This document shows, in pieces, positions 34,873-44,620 of a stretch of DNA of 64,000 bases. The translations under genes and the position numbers were made by a program. The notes below the pieces were generated by a model. That model was not told the origin of the DNA. It made no database searches and worked only from the letters and a program-made list of their open reading frames with translations. How positions within the stretch are numbered: position 1 is the stretch's first letter; each line of letters begins with the position of its first letter. This DNA comes from Desulfobulbus propionicus. Lineage in GTDB: Bacteria; Desulfobacterota; Desulfobulbia; Desulfobulbales; Desulfobulbaceae. The stretch lies in the NCBI GenBank assembly GCA_002748735.1, contig PDTC01000014.1:1-64000 (forward strand). Direction: 5' to 3'.

Positions 34873-36177
34873 GTGTTGCAGATAGCGACAACGCATAAAA
34901 ACACCGACTTTGACGCGTTGAGCTCAATTATAGCTGTCACCCTGTTGTATCCTGGGGCAGTGGCGGTCTGCCCCAGCATGGTCAATCCCAACGTACAACG
35001 TTTTCTCTCCCTGCACAAAACCAGCTTTGATCTGGTACTGCCTGGAGAGATCAATCCTGCCCTGGTGGAACGGCTCATTGTCGTTGATGTCAATCAGTGG
35101 CGACGGCTCGACCGTATGGAGGGGTTGCGTGCCAAAAAGGGGCTTGAGATCCTGCTCTGGGATCACCACCTGCAACCAGGCGATATTGACGCCAGCTTTC
35201 GCTGTGTAGAGCCGGTTGGCGCCTGCATCACATTGCTGATCCGGGAACTGAAAAAGCAAAAAATCGTCCTCACACCTCTGCAGGCGACAGTATTTCTCAT
35301 CGGTCTGTATGAGGATACTGGTCAGTTGACCTTTTCCTCGACCACTGCCGAAGATGCCTACGCCGCCGCTTACCTCCTCGAGCAGGGTGCTGACCTCACC
35401 ATCGCTGCAGAGTTTCTCAACACCGCTTATGAAGAGACGCACAAGCAGGTTTTGTTTCATCTGATGCGCGATGCCAAGCAGCTGGAGATTCGAGGGTTTA
35501 CCGTTGCCGTGGCCATCGTCTCCCTTGACTGTTACGTGAATGACCTCGCAAAAGTGGTGCAGCTGTACCGAAAGATTGTCAGCGCTGACGTGGTGTTTGG
35601 CATTTTTATCAATGCATCGGGATCGATCTTCATCATTGGCCGTAGCGGGACACCGGAGGTCGATGTCAGCCATGTTCTCCAGCCTTTTGGTGGTGGCGGC
35701 CACCCAGGAGCAGGGTCGGCAATGATTCAGGATCAGGCTGCTAATCCTGAGCATATTCGGGAGGAGCTGCTGCTGGCCTTGAACGAGGAAGGCAAGACCG
35801 TGGCGCGAGTCGCCGACATGATGAGCTTTCCGGTGGCGACGGTCCCGCCGGATATGCCCATGTACGAGGTTCAGGATCGTATGGAAGCCGAGGGTATCAG
35901 GGGTATTCTCGTGGAAGATGCTGATCGCATAGTGGGTATTGTTGTGCTCTGGGATTTTAAAAAGCTGCGCTTTGAAAAACAGTGGACCAGTCCGGTGAAG
36001 GCATTCATGAACAGAAAGGTGGTAACCATAGAACCGGGGGCTCTGGCCGGAGAGGCAGCTCAACTCATGGTTGAACGCGATATTGGTCATCTTCCGGTGG
36101 TACAGGACGGTAAGGTTATTGGTATTGTCACCCGGACGGATGTCGTCAATTACCTCTACGGTTTGCTCCCCGCCTGA
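34873..36177 (+). CDS. DHH phosphoesterase with tandem CBS domains
   Basis: The 434-residue protein has a DHH domain (THKNTDFDALSSIIAV, VVDVNQ, LLWDHH, YEDTGQLTFSST), a DHHA1 domain ending GGGGHPGAGSAM, and two CBS domains (ADMMSFPVATVPPDMPMYEV and FMNRKVVTIEPGALAGEAAQ). In deltaproteobacteria the same domains often form the N-terminal half of a poly(A) polymerase/tRNA nucleotidyltransferase fusion. Here the protein ends after the CBS pair, so it stands alone. DHH-DHHA1 enzymes usually degrade short RNA or cyclic dinucleotide products, and CBS units may sense adenine nucleotides. The GTG start follows AGGAGATGAT. Confidence 0.88.
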   Translation: MLQIATTHKNTDFDALSSIIAVTLLYPGAVAVCPSMVNPNVQRFLSLHKTSFDLVLPGEINPALVERLIVVDVNQWRRLDRMEGLRAKKGLEILLWDHHLQPGDIDASFRCVEPVGACITLLIRELKKQKIVLTPLQATVFLIGLYEDTGQLTFSSTTAEDAYAAAYLLEQGADLTIAAEFLNTAYEETHKQVLFHLMRDAKQLEIRGFTVAVAIVSLDCYVNDLAKVVQLYRKIVSADVVFGIFINASGSIFIIGRSGTPEVDVSHVLQPFGGGGHPGAGSAMIQDQAANPEHIREELLLALNEEGKTVARVADMMSFPVATVPPDMPMYEVQDRMEAEGIRGILVEDADRIVGIVVLWDFKKLRFEKQWTSPVKAFMNRKVVTIEPGALAGEAAQLMVERDIGHLPVVQDGKVIGIVTRTDVVNYLYGLLPA

Positions 36178-36266
36178 TAAAAAAGAGGAGCTTATTTGAC
36201 CATTACTGAGCTTTTTGGCCAAAGCCTACAGTGTGAACCTCACTGCGAGGCGCACCGGTTATCTGC

Positions 36267-36608
36267 TCAACCAGGAGGCCATCCCAGTTCTCTGCCGCCA
36301 ATGATGTGCAGATGGGAGTGGAAGATCACCTGTCCCGCCACCCGGCCGTTGTTCAAGGTGGCGCGGAAACCCTGAAGCCCCTCTTGTGCAGCCACTTCGG
36401 TACTTATGCGGAACATCTTGCCGAGGACACTGTCATGCTCGGGAGTCGCGTCTTCCAGGGTGCTGATATGGTGTTTGGGAATGACCAGAAAGTGTACCGG
36501 CGCCTGGGGGGCGATGTCACGAAAGGCAAGTACCTCATCGTCTTCATAGAGCTTTTCAGCGGGGACTTCTCCCCGGATTATCTTGCAGAACAGGCAGTCG
36601 TTTGACAT
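36267..36608 (-). CDS. HIT-family nucleotide hydrolase (HinT-like)
   Basis: The 113-residue protein MSNDCLFCKIIRGEVPAEKL has the HIT zinc/Cys-like CxxC near the N terminus and the histidine triad HSHLHIIGG near residues 97-105 after NNGRVAGQVIF. HinT proteins hydrolyse adenosine phosphoramidates in the cytoplasm. An AAGGAGAATT site precedes the ATG. The upstream gene in the same operon (ending at 36636) encodes an exported hypothetical protein. Length and motif order match the family. Confidence 0.93.
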   Translation of the reverse strand: MSNDCLFCKIIRGEVPAEKLYEDDEVLAFRDIAPQAPVHFLVIPKHHISTLEDATPEHDSVLGKMFRISTEVAAQEGLQGFRATLNNGRVAGQVIFHSHLHIIGGRELGWPPG

Positions 36609-36635
36609 GGCAATTCTCCTTGTCAGGGGGAGGTC

Positions 36636-37259
36636 CTAGCGGGCCACCCGGGTAATGGGCTGCAGGGTCAGCACCAGGGCGTTATTGACACCTACTATCT
36701 TCACTGGCATTACCTGTAGTGGGATCTGTTGGTTGCCGATCCTGGCGTTGAACGGTGCAAACTGGTCCATGGGGATGGGATACTCTCTGTTGCCCAGACG
36801 TTCCAGCAGGGGGGCGAAAACGGCGAGAGGATCATTGGTAGCAGTGGTTATGGGAAGGAGTTTTGGTGTGATAAAGAGGGCCTTCGCCTCTCTGTCGTAG
36901 CGCATCAGGAGATCGCAGCTCACCGGCAGCCTGAGCTGGCCAAGTTTGAGCTTGAATCGCTGACCACCAATGTCAGTGTTGACAGAGAGGTCCCGTCCAT
37001 CAATGGTGGCATCCATGGAGAGGGTATTCTCGTGAATGTGCAGTCGTTCAATGGACGTGAGCCAGATTTGTCCTTCGATGGACTCCGGATATATTTCCAG
37101 GGGCAGGGGGAGCAGGCTGTTCAGGGAGGAGTGTAGCGCCTCGGCAGGCAGGGTCACCGAGATGTTCCTGGCTGGTGCCTGGGCAGCCTGTCCTGCGCCA
37201 GGGAGCAGCAGGAGAACAATGAGCGGGAAGGCGAGGTTGAAGGGTTTTCTTTTCAGCAT
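36636..37259 (-). CDS. Exported hypothetical protein
   Basis: The 207-residue protein has a clear signal peptide (FPLIVLLLLPGAGQAAQAPA) followed by a soluble domain of alternating strands: GQIWLTSIERLHIHENTLSM, VNTDIGGQRFKLKLGQLRLP, and a final PLQVMPVKIVGVNNALVLTL. The strand-rich pattern resembles LEA/SMP-like or lipid-binding periplasmic domains, but I do not recognise the family. It lies 27 bp upstream of the HIT gene on the same strand. Confidence 0.75.
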   Translation of the reverse strand: MLKRKPFNLAFPLIVLLLLPGAGQAAQAPARNISVTLPAEALHSSLNSLLPLPLEIYPESIEGQIWLTSIERLHIHENTLSMDATIDGRDLSVNTDIGGQRFKLKLGQLRLPVSCDLLMRYDREAKALFITPKLLPITTATNDPLAVFAPLLERLGNREYPIPMDQFAPFNARIGNQQIPLQVMPVKIVGVNNALVLTLQPITRVAR

Positions 37260-37627
37260 GGCGTGTCGGCTTCAGGCGGTTGTTTGTCAGCAGAGTGTTT
37301 ATAGAGGTGTTTGTTTGCTCTGCGCTGCTTGATTGTCCTTGATCAGCATACCTGCTTTTTTAAGGAGTGCAAGCTCATTGAGGGCATTAGCATTGGCCGG
37401 AACACTCTTCCGATTTTCAGTATCAGGTGCATTTACCTAATACCTGATAAAAATGTTTGAATGCTCTGCAGGGTTCTTCCCGTTGCGCAATCCAGGGAAT
37501 CTCCGGTATAAGGGTAGTTGGAGAATTTTCTGCAACCAATCTGGGCGATAACCGATCTGGTGGACGCTGCCTGTACCCTCGGCCAGGGCATTGCCCTTGC
37601 AGAGTCGAAGATGAGACTGACGGATCC

Positions 37628-39019
37628 ATGAAAAAAGGAGAAAAAGAGCTTTCCAGAAGGCACTCCCCCTGTATACGGGTAGACCATGAGTGTGCCTTGT
37701 GGAATGGCGGTGAAGAACTCGAAGCAGCTCTTCGTTCCCAGTTGACCATTGACAATCCCAAATACACGGCTGCTAGGCAGTATGGCCGCTGGGTGGGGAA
37801 AAAGCTTCAACCCCGTCTCGTTTTTTACCGGGACGAGCAGGGCGGTCTGTTTTTTCCCCGTGGGTTTGCCAACCAGGCAGTGCGTCTCTGTCGGCAGATT
37901 AATGGTTGTGAGCCCTTGGTCGAAGATCGGCGGCGTAGGTGTGACGCCCTCGAACTTGAGTTTCAGGGGACCCTGCGTCCCTATCAGCAGAAAGGCGTGG
38001 AGCAGGTGTTGCGCCATAGTTTTGGCGTGCTTGAGGCTGCAACCGGCAGTGGCAAGACTATCATGGCCTTGGCGCTTATTGCGGCACGACAGCAGCCCGC
38101 CCTGGTGCTCGTGCACAGCCGGGAGCTGATGTACCAGTGGCAGGAGCGCATCCATGCCTTCCTGGGAGTGGATGCTGGTCAGGCCGGTGATGGTAGGGTT
38201 GATCTGAAACCAGTGACCGTGGCGGTGGTCAATACCGCACGTAAACGGGTTGCTGAACTGTCCCGCCACTTTGGCCATGTGGTGGTCGACGAGTGTCATC
38301 GGGTTCCGGCGTCGCTGTTCACCGATGTGGTCGCCGGCCTCGACAGCATGTACATGCTGGGCCTTTCGGCAACGGCTTTTCGCCGCGAAGATGGTATGAC
38401 TGCGGTTATCTATATCTATATGGGCGATCTGCTGCACCGGGTGGAGAGTGAAGAACTGGAAGCCAGTGGTGCTGTCCTCCGGCCGGAGCTGATCCAGCGA
38501 CCCACCTCCTTTAGATACGGCTATCGGGGCCAGTATGCCCGGCTGATCAAGGCGCTGGCCTTGAACGAGGAGCGTAACCGGCTTATTGCCGCAGATGTCA
38601 GGCGGCTGCTGGCTGCGGGACACCAGGGCACGATACTGGTGGTTTCGGATCGGGTGGCCCACTGTCAGGAGCTGGCCAGGTACATTGACGAGCCTGCGCT
38701 CACCGCGGTGCTCACCGGGCAACAGGGGACTGAGGAACGCACAGCCACCGTGGCCCGGGTTCGAAATGGCGAGGTACGGGTGCTTGTCGCCACGTTGCAG
38801 CTCATCGGCGAGGGGTTTGACTGTCCGGGACTCTCAACGCTGCTGCTGGCGACGCCCATCAAGTTCGAGGGGCGGCTGCTCCAGGTTGTTGGCCGGATTC
38901 TTCGGCCGGACAGTGGTAAACAGGCACGGGTGTATGACTATATTGACGAGCACATTCCTGTGCTGCGCCGCTCTGCAAAGTCCAGGGAACAGCTCTTTGC
39001 GCGCTGGCGGGTACGGTAA
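37628..39019 (+). CDS. Superfamily 2 DEAD/DEAH-type helicase
   Basis: The 463-residue protein has an N-terminal region of about 120 residues, then LRPYQQKGVEQVL, motif I AATGSGKTIMALAL, motif II VVVDECHRVP, motif III GLSATAFRREDG and motif VI QVVGRILRP. The order matches XPB/RecG-like or phage-type UvsW-like SF2 helicases, which act on duplex DNA or RNA. The start at ATG 37628 (MKKGEKELSRR) is preferred to 37457, whose N-terminal sequence looks non-coding. The N-terminal WNGG...RYGRWVGKKLQP part is typical of this bacterial helicase group. Confidence 0.88.
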   Translation: MKKGEKELSRRHSPCIRVDHECALWNGGEELEAALRSQLTIDNPKYTAARQYGRWVGKKLQPRLVFYRDEQGGLFFPRGFANQAVRLCRQINGCEPLVEDRRRRCDALELEFQGTLRPYQQKGVEQVLRHSFGVLEAATGSGKTIMALALIAARQQPALVLVHSRELMYQWQERIHAFLGVDAGQAGDGRVDLKPVTVAVVNTARKRVAELSRHFGHVVVDECHRVPASLFTDVVAGLDSMYMLGLSATAFRREDGMTAVIYIYMGDLLHRVESEELEASGAVLRPELIQRPTSFRYGYRGQYARLIKALALNEERNRLIAADVRRLLAAGHQGTILVVSDRVAHCQELARYIDEPALTAVLTGQQGTEERTATVARVRNGEVRVLVATLQLIGEGFDCPGLSTLLLATPIKFEGRLLQVVGRILRPDSGKQARVYDYIDEHIPVLRRSAKSREQLFARWRVR

Positions 39020-39139
39020 TCAGCTTGTACTTTGGCTGTGCCTCCTGTACAGTCGGTATCTTTTCCCTGCCGGCATCTTTTCCAGGTACCGCTGGTGGTT
39101 GATAAAAAAAATAGACAATTCGGGGTGTGAAAGAGCGAT

Positions 39140-40942
39140 ATGGAGCAGATGAACATCCGCAACGTGGCCATTATTGCCCACGTTGATCATGGTAAAACCA
39201 CGTTGGTGGATCAACTGTTTCGTGATTCGGGAATGTTTCGGGAGAATCAGCAGGTGGCTGAACGGCTGATGGATTCCATGGAACTTGAACGTGAACGGGG
39301 TATCACCATCAGTGCCAAAAACGGGGCATACACGCATGGCGATTACCGGATTAACATCATCGATACACCGGGACATGCCGATTTCGGCGGCCAGGTGGAA
39401 CGGGTCCTGCGGATGGCCGATGGTGCACTACTTTTGGTGGATGCCCAGGAAGGTCCCATGCCGCAGACCTTTTTTGTGGTGCGTAAGGCCCTGGCTGTCG
39501 GTCTGCCCATACTGCTGGTGGTGAATAAAATTGACAAGCCGGCAGCTCGCTGTGACTGGGTGGTAGATCAGGTTTTCGACCTACTGGTTCGTCTCGATGC
39601 CCCGGATACGGTGCTGGATTTCCCGGTTGTCTATGCCTCGGCCAAGCAAGGGTATGCCCTGGAGGATCATACTGCGGCTCCTTCCGCGACCGGCGGTACC
39701 ATGGGATTGATCTCGGAGATGATCATAGCACATGTCCCGCCACCGGCAGGTAACCCCGAAGCCCCGCTCCAGCTGCAGATCAATACCATTGATTACTCTC
39801 CCTATCTTGGACGTCTCGGTATCGGCAAGCTGGTCAACGGCCGACTCAGTCTCAACAATCGGGTGGCTGTGGCCCGGCGTGATGGCTCTATCAATCCGGT
39901 ACGAATCAGTAAGATTTTCGCCTTTGACGGCGACCGCAAGGTGCCGGTGGAATCGGCAGCAGCCGGTGATATAGTGGCAGTAGCCGGGATGGAGGATGTA
40001 ACCGTAGGGGTGACGTTCACGGACCCGGATGATCCCAGGCCGCTGCCATTGATCGAGATTGATCCGCCCACCATTACCATGAACTTTATCCCCAATGATT
40101 CTCCCTTTGCCGGGCGGGAGGGGAAGTTCGTCACCTCCAGGCATCTTGAGGAACGGCTTCGGCGTGAAGCCCTCGCAGACGTGGCCCTGCAGGTGGAAGC
40201 GCTCACCGACAGTATTGGATACCGGGTATCAGGGCGTGGTGAGCTGCATCTTTCCATCCTTATCGAGAAGATGCGGCGGGAGCTGTACGAGTTCCAGGTT
40301 ACCCGTCCTCAGGTGATCATGCGCGAGGAAGACGGGCAGGTGCTCGAACCTTATGAGGAACTCACCGTCGAGGTGGACGAGCAATACCAAGGGGTCGTTA
40401 TCGAGCGCCTGGGCGCGCTGCGAGGACAGCTCCAGGACCTGCGCCTCAAAGAAGGGATGTGCCGGATGGTGTTTACCGTACCGACACGCGGGCTTCTCGG
40501 ATACCGCTCGGTGTTCATGACCGATACCCGGGGTATGGGGACCATGAATTACGTGTTCGCCCACTGGGGCCCCCATGCCGGCGATATGCAGCATCGTGTC
40601 AACGGGGTGCTGGTGGTCAAGGAGCCGGCAGTGAGCGTTGCCTATGCCCTCTTTAACCTGCAGGATCGTGGTAAACTGTTCATCGGGCCGGGTGTCGATG
40701 TCTACCAGGGACAGATCATCGGCGAACACAGCCGCAGTGCCGACCTGGTCGTCAACCCGGCCAAGGGGAAAAAACTCACTAATGTCCGCGCGAGCGGCTC
40801 TGACGAGAGTGTTATCCTGACCCCGCCGGTTGACATGAGTCTGGAGGACTGCATATCGTATATCAATGATGATGAACTGGTTGAGATCACCCCCGGGGCG
40901 ATCCGTCTGCGCAAGCGGCCCGGAGGGCGCCTGCGTTCCTGA
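39140..40942 (+). CDS. typA: Ribosome-associated GTPase TypA/BipA
   Basis: The 600-residue translational GTPase has G1 [10 protein letters not shown]2 [12 protein letters not shown]3 [10 protein letters not shown] and G4 NKIDKP, followed by EF-G-like domains III and V and the BipA-specific C-terminal domain (GRLRS end). It helps 50S assembly and stress adaptation. ATGs at 39140 and 39149 are both possible. Length and order match the family. A small membrane ORF with an internal TGA follows 23 bp downstream. Confidence 0.95.
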   Translation: MEQMNIRNVAIIAHVDHGKTTLVDQLFRDSGMFRENQQVAERLMDSMELERERGITISAKNGAYTHGDYRINIIDTPGHADFGGQVERVLRMADGALLLVDAQEGPMPQTFFVVRKALAVGLPILLVVNKIDKPAARCDWVVDQVFDLLVRLDAPDTVLDFPVVYASAKQGYALEDHTAAPSATGGTMGLISEMIIAHVPPPAGNPEAPLQLQINTIDYSPYLGRLGIGKLVNGRLSLNNRVAVARRDGSINPVRISKIFAFDGDRKVPVESAAAGDIVAVAGMEDVTVGVTFTDPDDPRPLPLIEIDPPTITMNFIPNDSPFAGREGKFVTSRHLEERLRREALADVALQVEALTDSIGYRVSGRGELHLSILIEKMRRELYEFQVTRPQVIMREEDGQVLEPYEELTVEVDEQYQGVVIERLGALRGQLQDLRLKEGMCRMVFTVPTRGLLGYRSVFMTDTRGMGTMNYVFAHWGPHAGDMQHRVNGVLVVKEPAVSVAYALFNLQDRGKLFIGPGVDVYQGQIIGEHSRSADLVVNPAKGKKLTNVRASGSDESVILTPPVDMSLEDCISYINDDELVEITPGAIRLRKRPGGRLRS

Positions 40943-40965
40943 TCTTTTTTGAAATGGTGAACAAT

Positions 40966-41127
40966 ATGAAAGCGTTACTGTCAATAGCCTTGGCCGTCCT
41001 TGCCGGAGGAGCGGTGTTTGCCCTGATTATGCGGCGTACTGGAGGCGAATGTACCCCCTGACTATTGATCTATGGTTCCCTCGGTGGGGGAATTGTTACC
41101 TATCTACTGTTGCAGACCTTCCTGTAG
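40966..41127 (+). other. Candidate 53-codon membrane ORF with one in-frame TGA (possible selenoprotein or pseudogene)
   Basis: From ATG 40966 the frame gives MKALLSIALAVLAGGAVFAL, then IMRRTGGECTP, TGA at 41059-41061, then LLIYGSLGGGIVTYLLLQTF, L and TAG. Both halves are transmembrane-like and in the same frame. The TGA would place selenocysteine in a C-T-P-U (CxxU) motif in the loop between the helices. Downstream, 41072-41082 and 41086-41096 can form an 11-bp stem (with G-U pairs) closing a GGU loop 21 bases after the TGA, within the usual bacterial SECIS distance. The two-helix layout with a Cys loop recalls small DUF6132-type proteins, whose loops are longer, so a decayed gene with small indels is the main alternative. 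An ATG at 40954 is also in frame. Confidence 0.4.
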
Positions 41128-41493
41128 AGGCTGTTGGGGGATCAGGGCAAACCTCCTCGAAACCTGGCTGCTCCCTTGCGGGGCAAGCCTTTTGCCTCAC
41201 TGAATTTCAATGTCCACCAACCAGGGCTGTTGCTGTTCTGGCGAGTGCACCTGCAATGAGGTCCTCCGCAATCACGATTGCTTGTAAATGCGTCATTAAA
41301 GCGTTGCACCGCCGTTGACAAATCGTATCGGGCCGTTTACTTCTACACCTGTTAGCTGGTTCATCTAGTACGGCGCGAACCGGCACGCATCGGTTGAAAA
41401 AAGAGTCTTCTTGCTTGACAACATCAATGAACAGCGGCGTTTTTCTGGGCCTTCGGGGAACGTCAACAGCTGCACACAATGTAGGAAAAAACC
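41128..41493. other. Intergenic stretch with no supported gene
   Basis: These 366 bases lie before the hydrolase gene. A short hairpin CTTGC-GGG-GCAAG (41175-41187) is followed by CCTTTTG and might weakly terminate upstream transcription. Open frames on either strand (such as 41049-41318 plus, 41207-41521 minus) show no recognisable features. Confidence 0.4.
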
Positions 41494-42084
41494 ATGATAC
41501 AAGAACATACCCTACAGACACCCTCCGGCCCCCTTCATTACCTGGAGGCGGGTGATAACGGTCCGGTCGTGGTCCTGCTGCACGGCAAGGCCTTTCAGGC
41601 AGAAACCTGGAGGGAGACTGGAACCCTGGAGTATCTGGCCGGACAGGGCTTTCACTGCCTGGCCCTGGACATGCCGGGCTTTGGCAAGAGCCCCGCAGGG
41701 AGTGCCGATTTTCTTGAGGTCCTGCAACTGTTTTTCGCCGGCACTGGCGTCAGTGAGCCGGTTTTGCTGGGGCCGTCCATGGGTGGCGGGATCGCCCTGG
41801 AGTATGCGCTGACAGCAGCTGGTACCTTGCGTGGTCTGATTCTCGTCGGTGCTGTACGAGTCGTTGAGAATGCATCCCGACTGGCTAGCCTCTCTCTGCC
41901 GACCCTGGTGATCTGGGGCAGTGAAGACACCATCTCGCCCCCCAGCAGTGCTGACCTCTTGGAAAGGGAGGTTAGGGGCGCTGTCAAGGTCATCCTCCAA
42001 GGGGCGCCTCATCCCTGCTACCTGGATCAGCCCCAGCGGTTCAATGAGACTGTGGGGACTTTTCTTCAGGGGCTGCTAGGCTGA
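41494..42084 (+). CDS. Alpha/beta hydrolase, small
   Basis: The 196-residue protein has the oxyanion segment LLHGKAFQAETW, nucleophile elbow LGPSMGGG with Ser95, acid VIWGSEDTISP and histidine in GAPHPCYLDQP. It lacks most of a lid domain, like the small CIB/KANSL3-type hydrolases. Substrate is unknown and no signal peptide is present. It sits 14 bp upstream of the topoisomerase gene in the same direction. Confidence 0.88.
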   Translation: MIQEHTLQTPSGPLHYLEAGDNGPVVVLLHGKAFQAETWRETGTLEYLAGQGFHCLALDMPGFGKSPAGSADFLEVLQLFFAGTGVSEPVLLGPSMGGGIALEYALTAAGTLRGLILVGAVRVVENASRLASLSLPTLVIWGSEDTISPPSSADLLEREVRGAVKVILQGAPHPCYLDQPQRFNETVGTFLQGLLG

Positions 42085-42098
42085 CAGCACGGGGACGT

Positions 42099-44564
42099 AT
42101 GGGAAAAACATTAATTATTGCAGAAAAGCCGAGTGTTGCCAGAGATATAACCCAGGCACTACCCGGCAGGTTCACCAAGAGCAAGACACATTTTGAATCC
42201 AGCGACTATATCGTCTCCTATGCCGTCGGCCACCTGGTGGGGATCGCCTATCCAGAAGAGATTGATCCGGCACTGCAGAAATGGTCCCTGGATAATCTGC
42301 CTATCCTGCCTGAGCTTTTTCCGCTGACCGTCCTGCCCAACACCAGGAGCCAATTCAATGCCCTGGTTAAACTTATCCGGCGCCGCGACGTGGAGGTGAT
42401 CGTCAACGGCTGCGATGCCGGGCGGGAAGGGGAACTGATCTTCAAGTATATCCTTCGCCAGGCCAGCAATCGTTCGGTGGCAGGAAAGTCTGTTCGCCGG
42501 TTGTGGTTACAGTCCATGACAGCCGATGCCATCCGCCAGGGAATGGCGAGCCTGCGTGAAGATGCAGAGATGCAGGCGCTGGAGGCTACGGCCCTGTGCC
42601 GTTCCGAGGCGGACTGGCTCATTGGCATTAATGCTACCCGGGCGTTGACCTGCTATAACTCCAGGTTTGGCGGGTTCCGCAAGACGCCCTGTGGCCGGGT
42701 GCAGACCCCAACCCTGTCACTGCTGGTGCGGCGGGAAGAGGCGCGGCGGCTTTTCAAACCCATAGCCTACTGGGAGCTGCACGCCGAGTTTGTCTGCGGT
42801 GAGGTAAGCTATCCCGGGGTCTGGATTGACCCCGATTTTACCAAGGACCCGACCCAACCCCACCACCGCCAGAACCGGATCTGGGAAGAAGCACAGGCCC
42901 AGGCCATTGTCGAGCGTTGTCAGGGGGGCAGTGCCAAGGTCGAAGAGACCAGCAAACGGACGACCCGTAGTTCTCCTCCCCTCTACGACCTTACCCTGTT
43001 GCAGCGTGAGGCCAACAGCCGTTTCGGGTTGTCAGCCAAGAACACCCTCGCCCTTGCCCAGACCCTGTACGAGCGGCATAAGCTGATTACCTATCCACGT
43101 ACCGACAGCCGTTGTCTTCCCGAAGACTATCTTGCCACTGTCAAAAAAGTGGTGGGGCGGCAGCGACAGGGGCAACTGGGGCGATTCGCTGCTGAGGCCC
43201 TGGACAAGGGGTATCTGAAGAAGAATCCTCGGATATTTAATAACAAAAAGGTCAGTGATCACTTTGCCATCATTCCCACCGCCAACCTGCCAGCTACTCT
43301 CTCTGAGCCGGAGCTGAAAGTCTATACGATGATCGTTCAGCGGTTCCTTGCCGTTTTTTTCCCTCCTGCGGTGTACCATGGAACCCGGCGGCTGTCAGTG
43401 GTGCAGGGTGAGACCTTTCTCACCGAGGGCAAGATACTCGTTGAGCCGGGGTGGAAGGCTATCTATGGCAACGAGATGGAGGAAGAGGCGGCATTGAAAC
43501 CCCTGCCAGCGAAGACACCGACGCAGTGCACGCGGATCGAGAGTCGGCAGGAGCAGACCAAACCTCCTCCCAGATTCAATGAGGCCTCCCTGTTGTCAGC
43601 CATGGAACATTCCGGCCAGCTCGTCGATGACGAGGAGTTGGCCGAGGCCATGAAGGAGCGGGGCCTGGGGACACCGGCAACCCGCGCCGCCATTATTGAA
43701 AAGCTGATCAATGAAAAATACGTGGTGCGGGAACACCGGGAGCTGATTCCCACGGGCAAGGCCTTTGAACTGCTGGCCTTGCTGGAGGCCAGGGATATCG
43801 AGGTCCTGGCCTCCCCTGAGTTGACAGGAGAATGGGAGTACAAGCTGAACAGGATCCTCAAGGGAACTATGACCCGTGAGCAGTTCATGCGCGAGATCAG
43901 GGAGATGACCCGGGATATCGTCGGCAGGGTCAAGCAGGGTGATGAAGGGCAGCGCCGTCAGGCATCGTTTTCCCCTGTGGATGGTCAGGCCTTCTATCAG
44001 ACGGAAACTGCCTATGAATCTGAAGATAAACGTCTGATTATCCGTAAAGTGCTGGGTGGCCGGCTGATGGATGAGGCTGAGGTCGTCGCCCTTATCAGGG
44101 GCGAAACCGTTGGTCCTTTCAGTGATTTTCGCTCCAAAAAGGGTAAACCCTTCACCGCTTCGGTGCGGGTCAGGGACAGTAAGGTGGAGTTTCTTTTTGC
44201 CGATTCCACCGAGGAGCTCAACCTTGAGGCTATCCGCGCCGGTGGCTCCCTTGGCACGTCGCCGGTGGACGGCACCCAGGTGTATGAAACCCCGGTGGGG
44301 TATCTCTCTGATTCGGCATTGGCTGGCGACCGCCAGGCCGGGCTCCGTATCTCTAAGATCATTCTTGGCCGCCAGCTCGACCCAGACCATATCCGCCAGC
44401 TGTTGACCAGGGGAAAGACCGAGCTTATCGGTGGCTTTATTTCCAAGAGAAAGCAACCCTTTGACGCCTATCTTCTCCTCGATGCCAAGGGGAAGCTCAC
44501 CTTTGAGTTCCCGCCGAGAAAACCCCGCGTCCGAAAAAAAACGACACCCGCTGACAGGAACTGA
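42099..44564 (+). CDS. topB: DNA topoisomerase III (type IA) with C-terminal Toprim_Crpt repeats
   Basis: The 821-residue enzyme begins GKTLIIAEKPSVARDITQAL, the Toprim domain of topoisomerase III, with the acidic triad region NGCDAGREGELI. The active-site tyrosine is Tyr332 in LITYPRTDSRCL. The C-terminal 200 residues hold two related repeats (RLMDEAEVVALIRGETVGPF and QLDPDHIRQLLTRGKTELIG) of the Toprim_Crpt type, in place of zinc fingers. It relaxes or decatenates DNA through a single-strand break. It precedes rsfS by 56 bp. Confidence 0.93.
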   Translation: MGKTLIIAEKPSVARDITQALPGRFTKSKTHFESSDYIVSYAVGHLVGIAYPEEIDPALQKWSLDNLPILPELFPLTVLPNTRSQFNALVKLIRRRDVEVIVNGCDAGREGELIFKYILRQASNRSVAGKSVRRLWLQSMTADAIRQGMASLREDAEMQALEATALCRSEADWLIGINATRALTCYNSRFGGFRKTPCGRVQTPTLSLLVRREEARRLFKPIAYWELHAEFVCGEVSYPGVWIDPDFTKDPTQPHHRQNRIWEEAQAQAIVERCQGGSAKVEETSKRTTRSSPPLYDLTLLQREANSRFGLSAKNTLALAQTLYERHKLITYPRTDSRCLPEDYLATVKKVVGRQRQGQLGRFAAEALDKGYLKKNPRIFNNKKVSDHFAIIPTANLPATLSEPELKVYTMIVQRFLAVFFPPAVYHGTRRLSVVQGETFLTEGKILVEPGWKAIYGNEMEEEAALKPLPAKTPTQCTRIESRQEQTKPPPRFNEASLLSAMEHSGQLVDDEELAEAMKERGLGTPATRAAIIEKLINEKYVVREHRELIPTGKAFELLALLEARDIEVLASPELTGEWEYKLNRILKGTMTREQFMREIREMTRDIVGRVKQGDEGQRRQASFSPVDGQAFYQTETAYESEDKRLIIRKVLGGRLMDEAEVVALIRGETVGPFSDFRSKKGKPFTASVRVRDSKVEFLFADSTEELNLEAIRAGGSLGTSPVDGTQVYETPVGYLSDSALAGDRQAGLRISKIILGRQLDPDHIRQLLTRGKTELIGGFISKRKQPFDAYLLLDAKGKLTFEFPPRKPRVRKKTTPADRN

Positions 44565-44620
44565 GTACAGGGAAAGTTCTGTCTCTTGGTGACCATCAGC
44601 GGCAAGCACAACAGGGAGTC

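Noticed and set aside
34924-36222. 432-residue minus-strand open frame
   Set aside because: It lies wholly antisense to the DHH-CBS gene, whose motifs and start are clear; the translation has no recognisable domain.
37457-37627. N-terminal extension of the helicase
   Set aside because: The extra 57 residues look like translated non-coding DNA; ATG 37628 gives a normal start.
37433-38722. 429-residue minus-strand open frame
   Set aside because: It is antisense to the helicase gene with motifs I-VI and has no family features or ribosome site.
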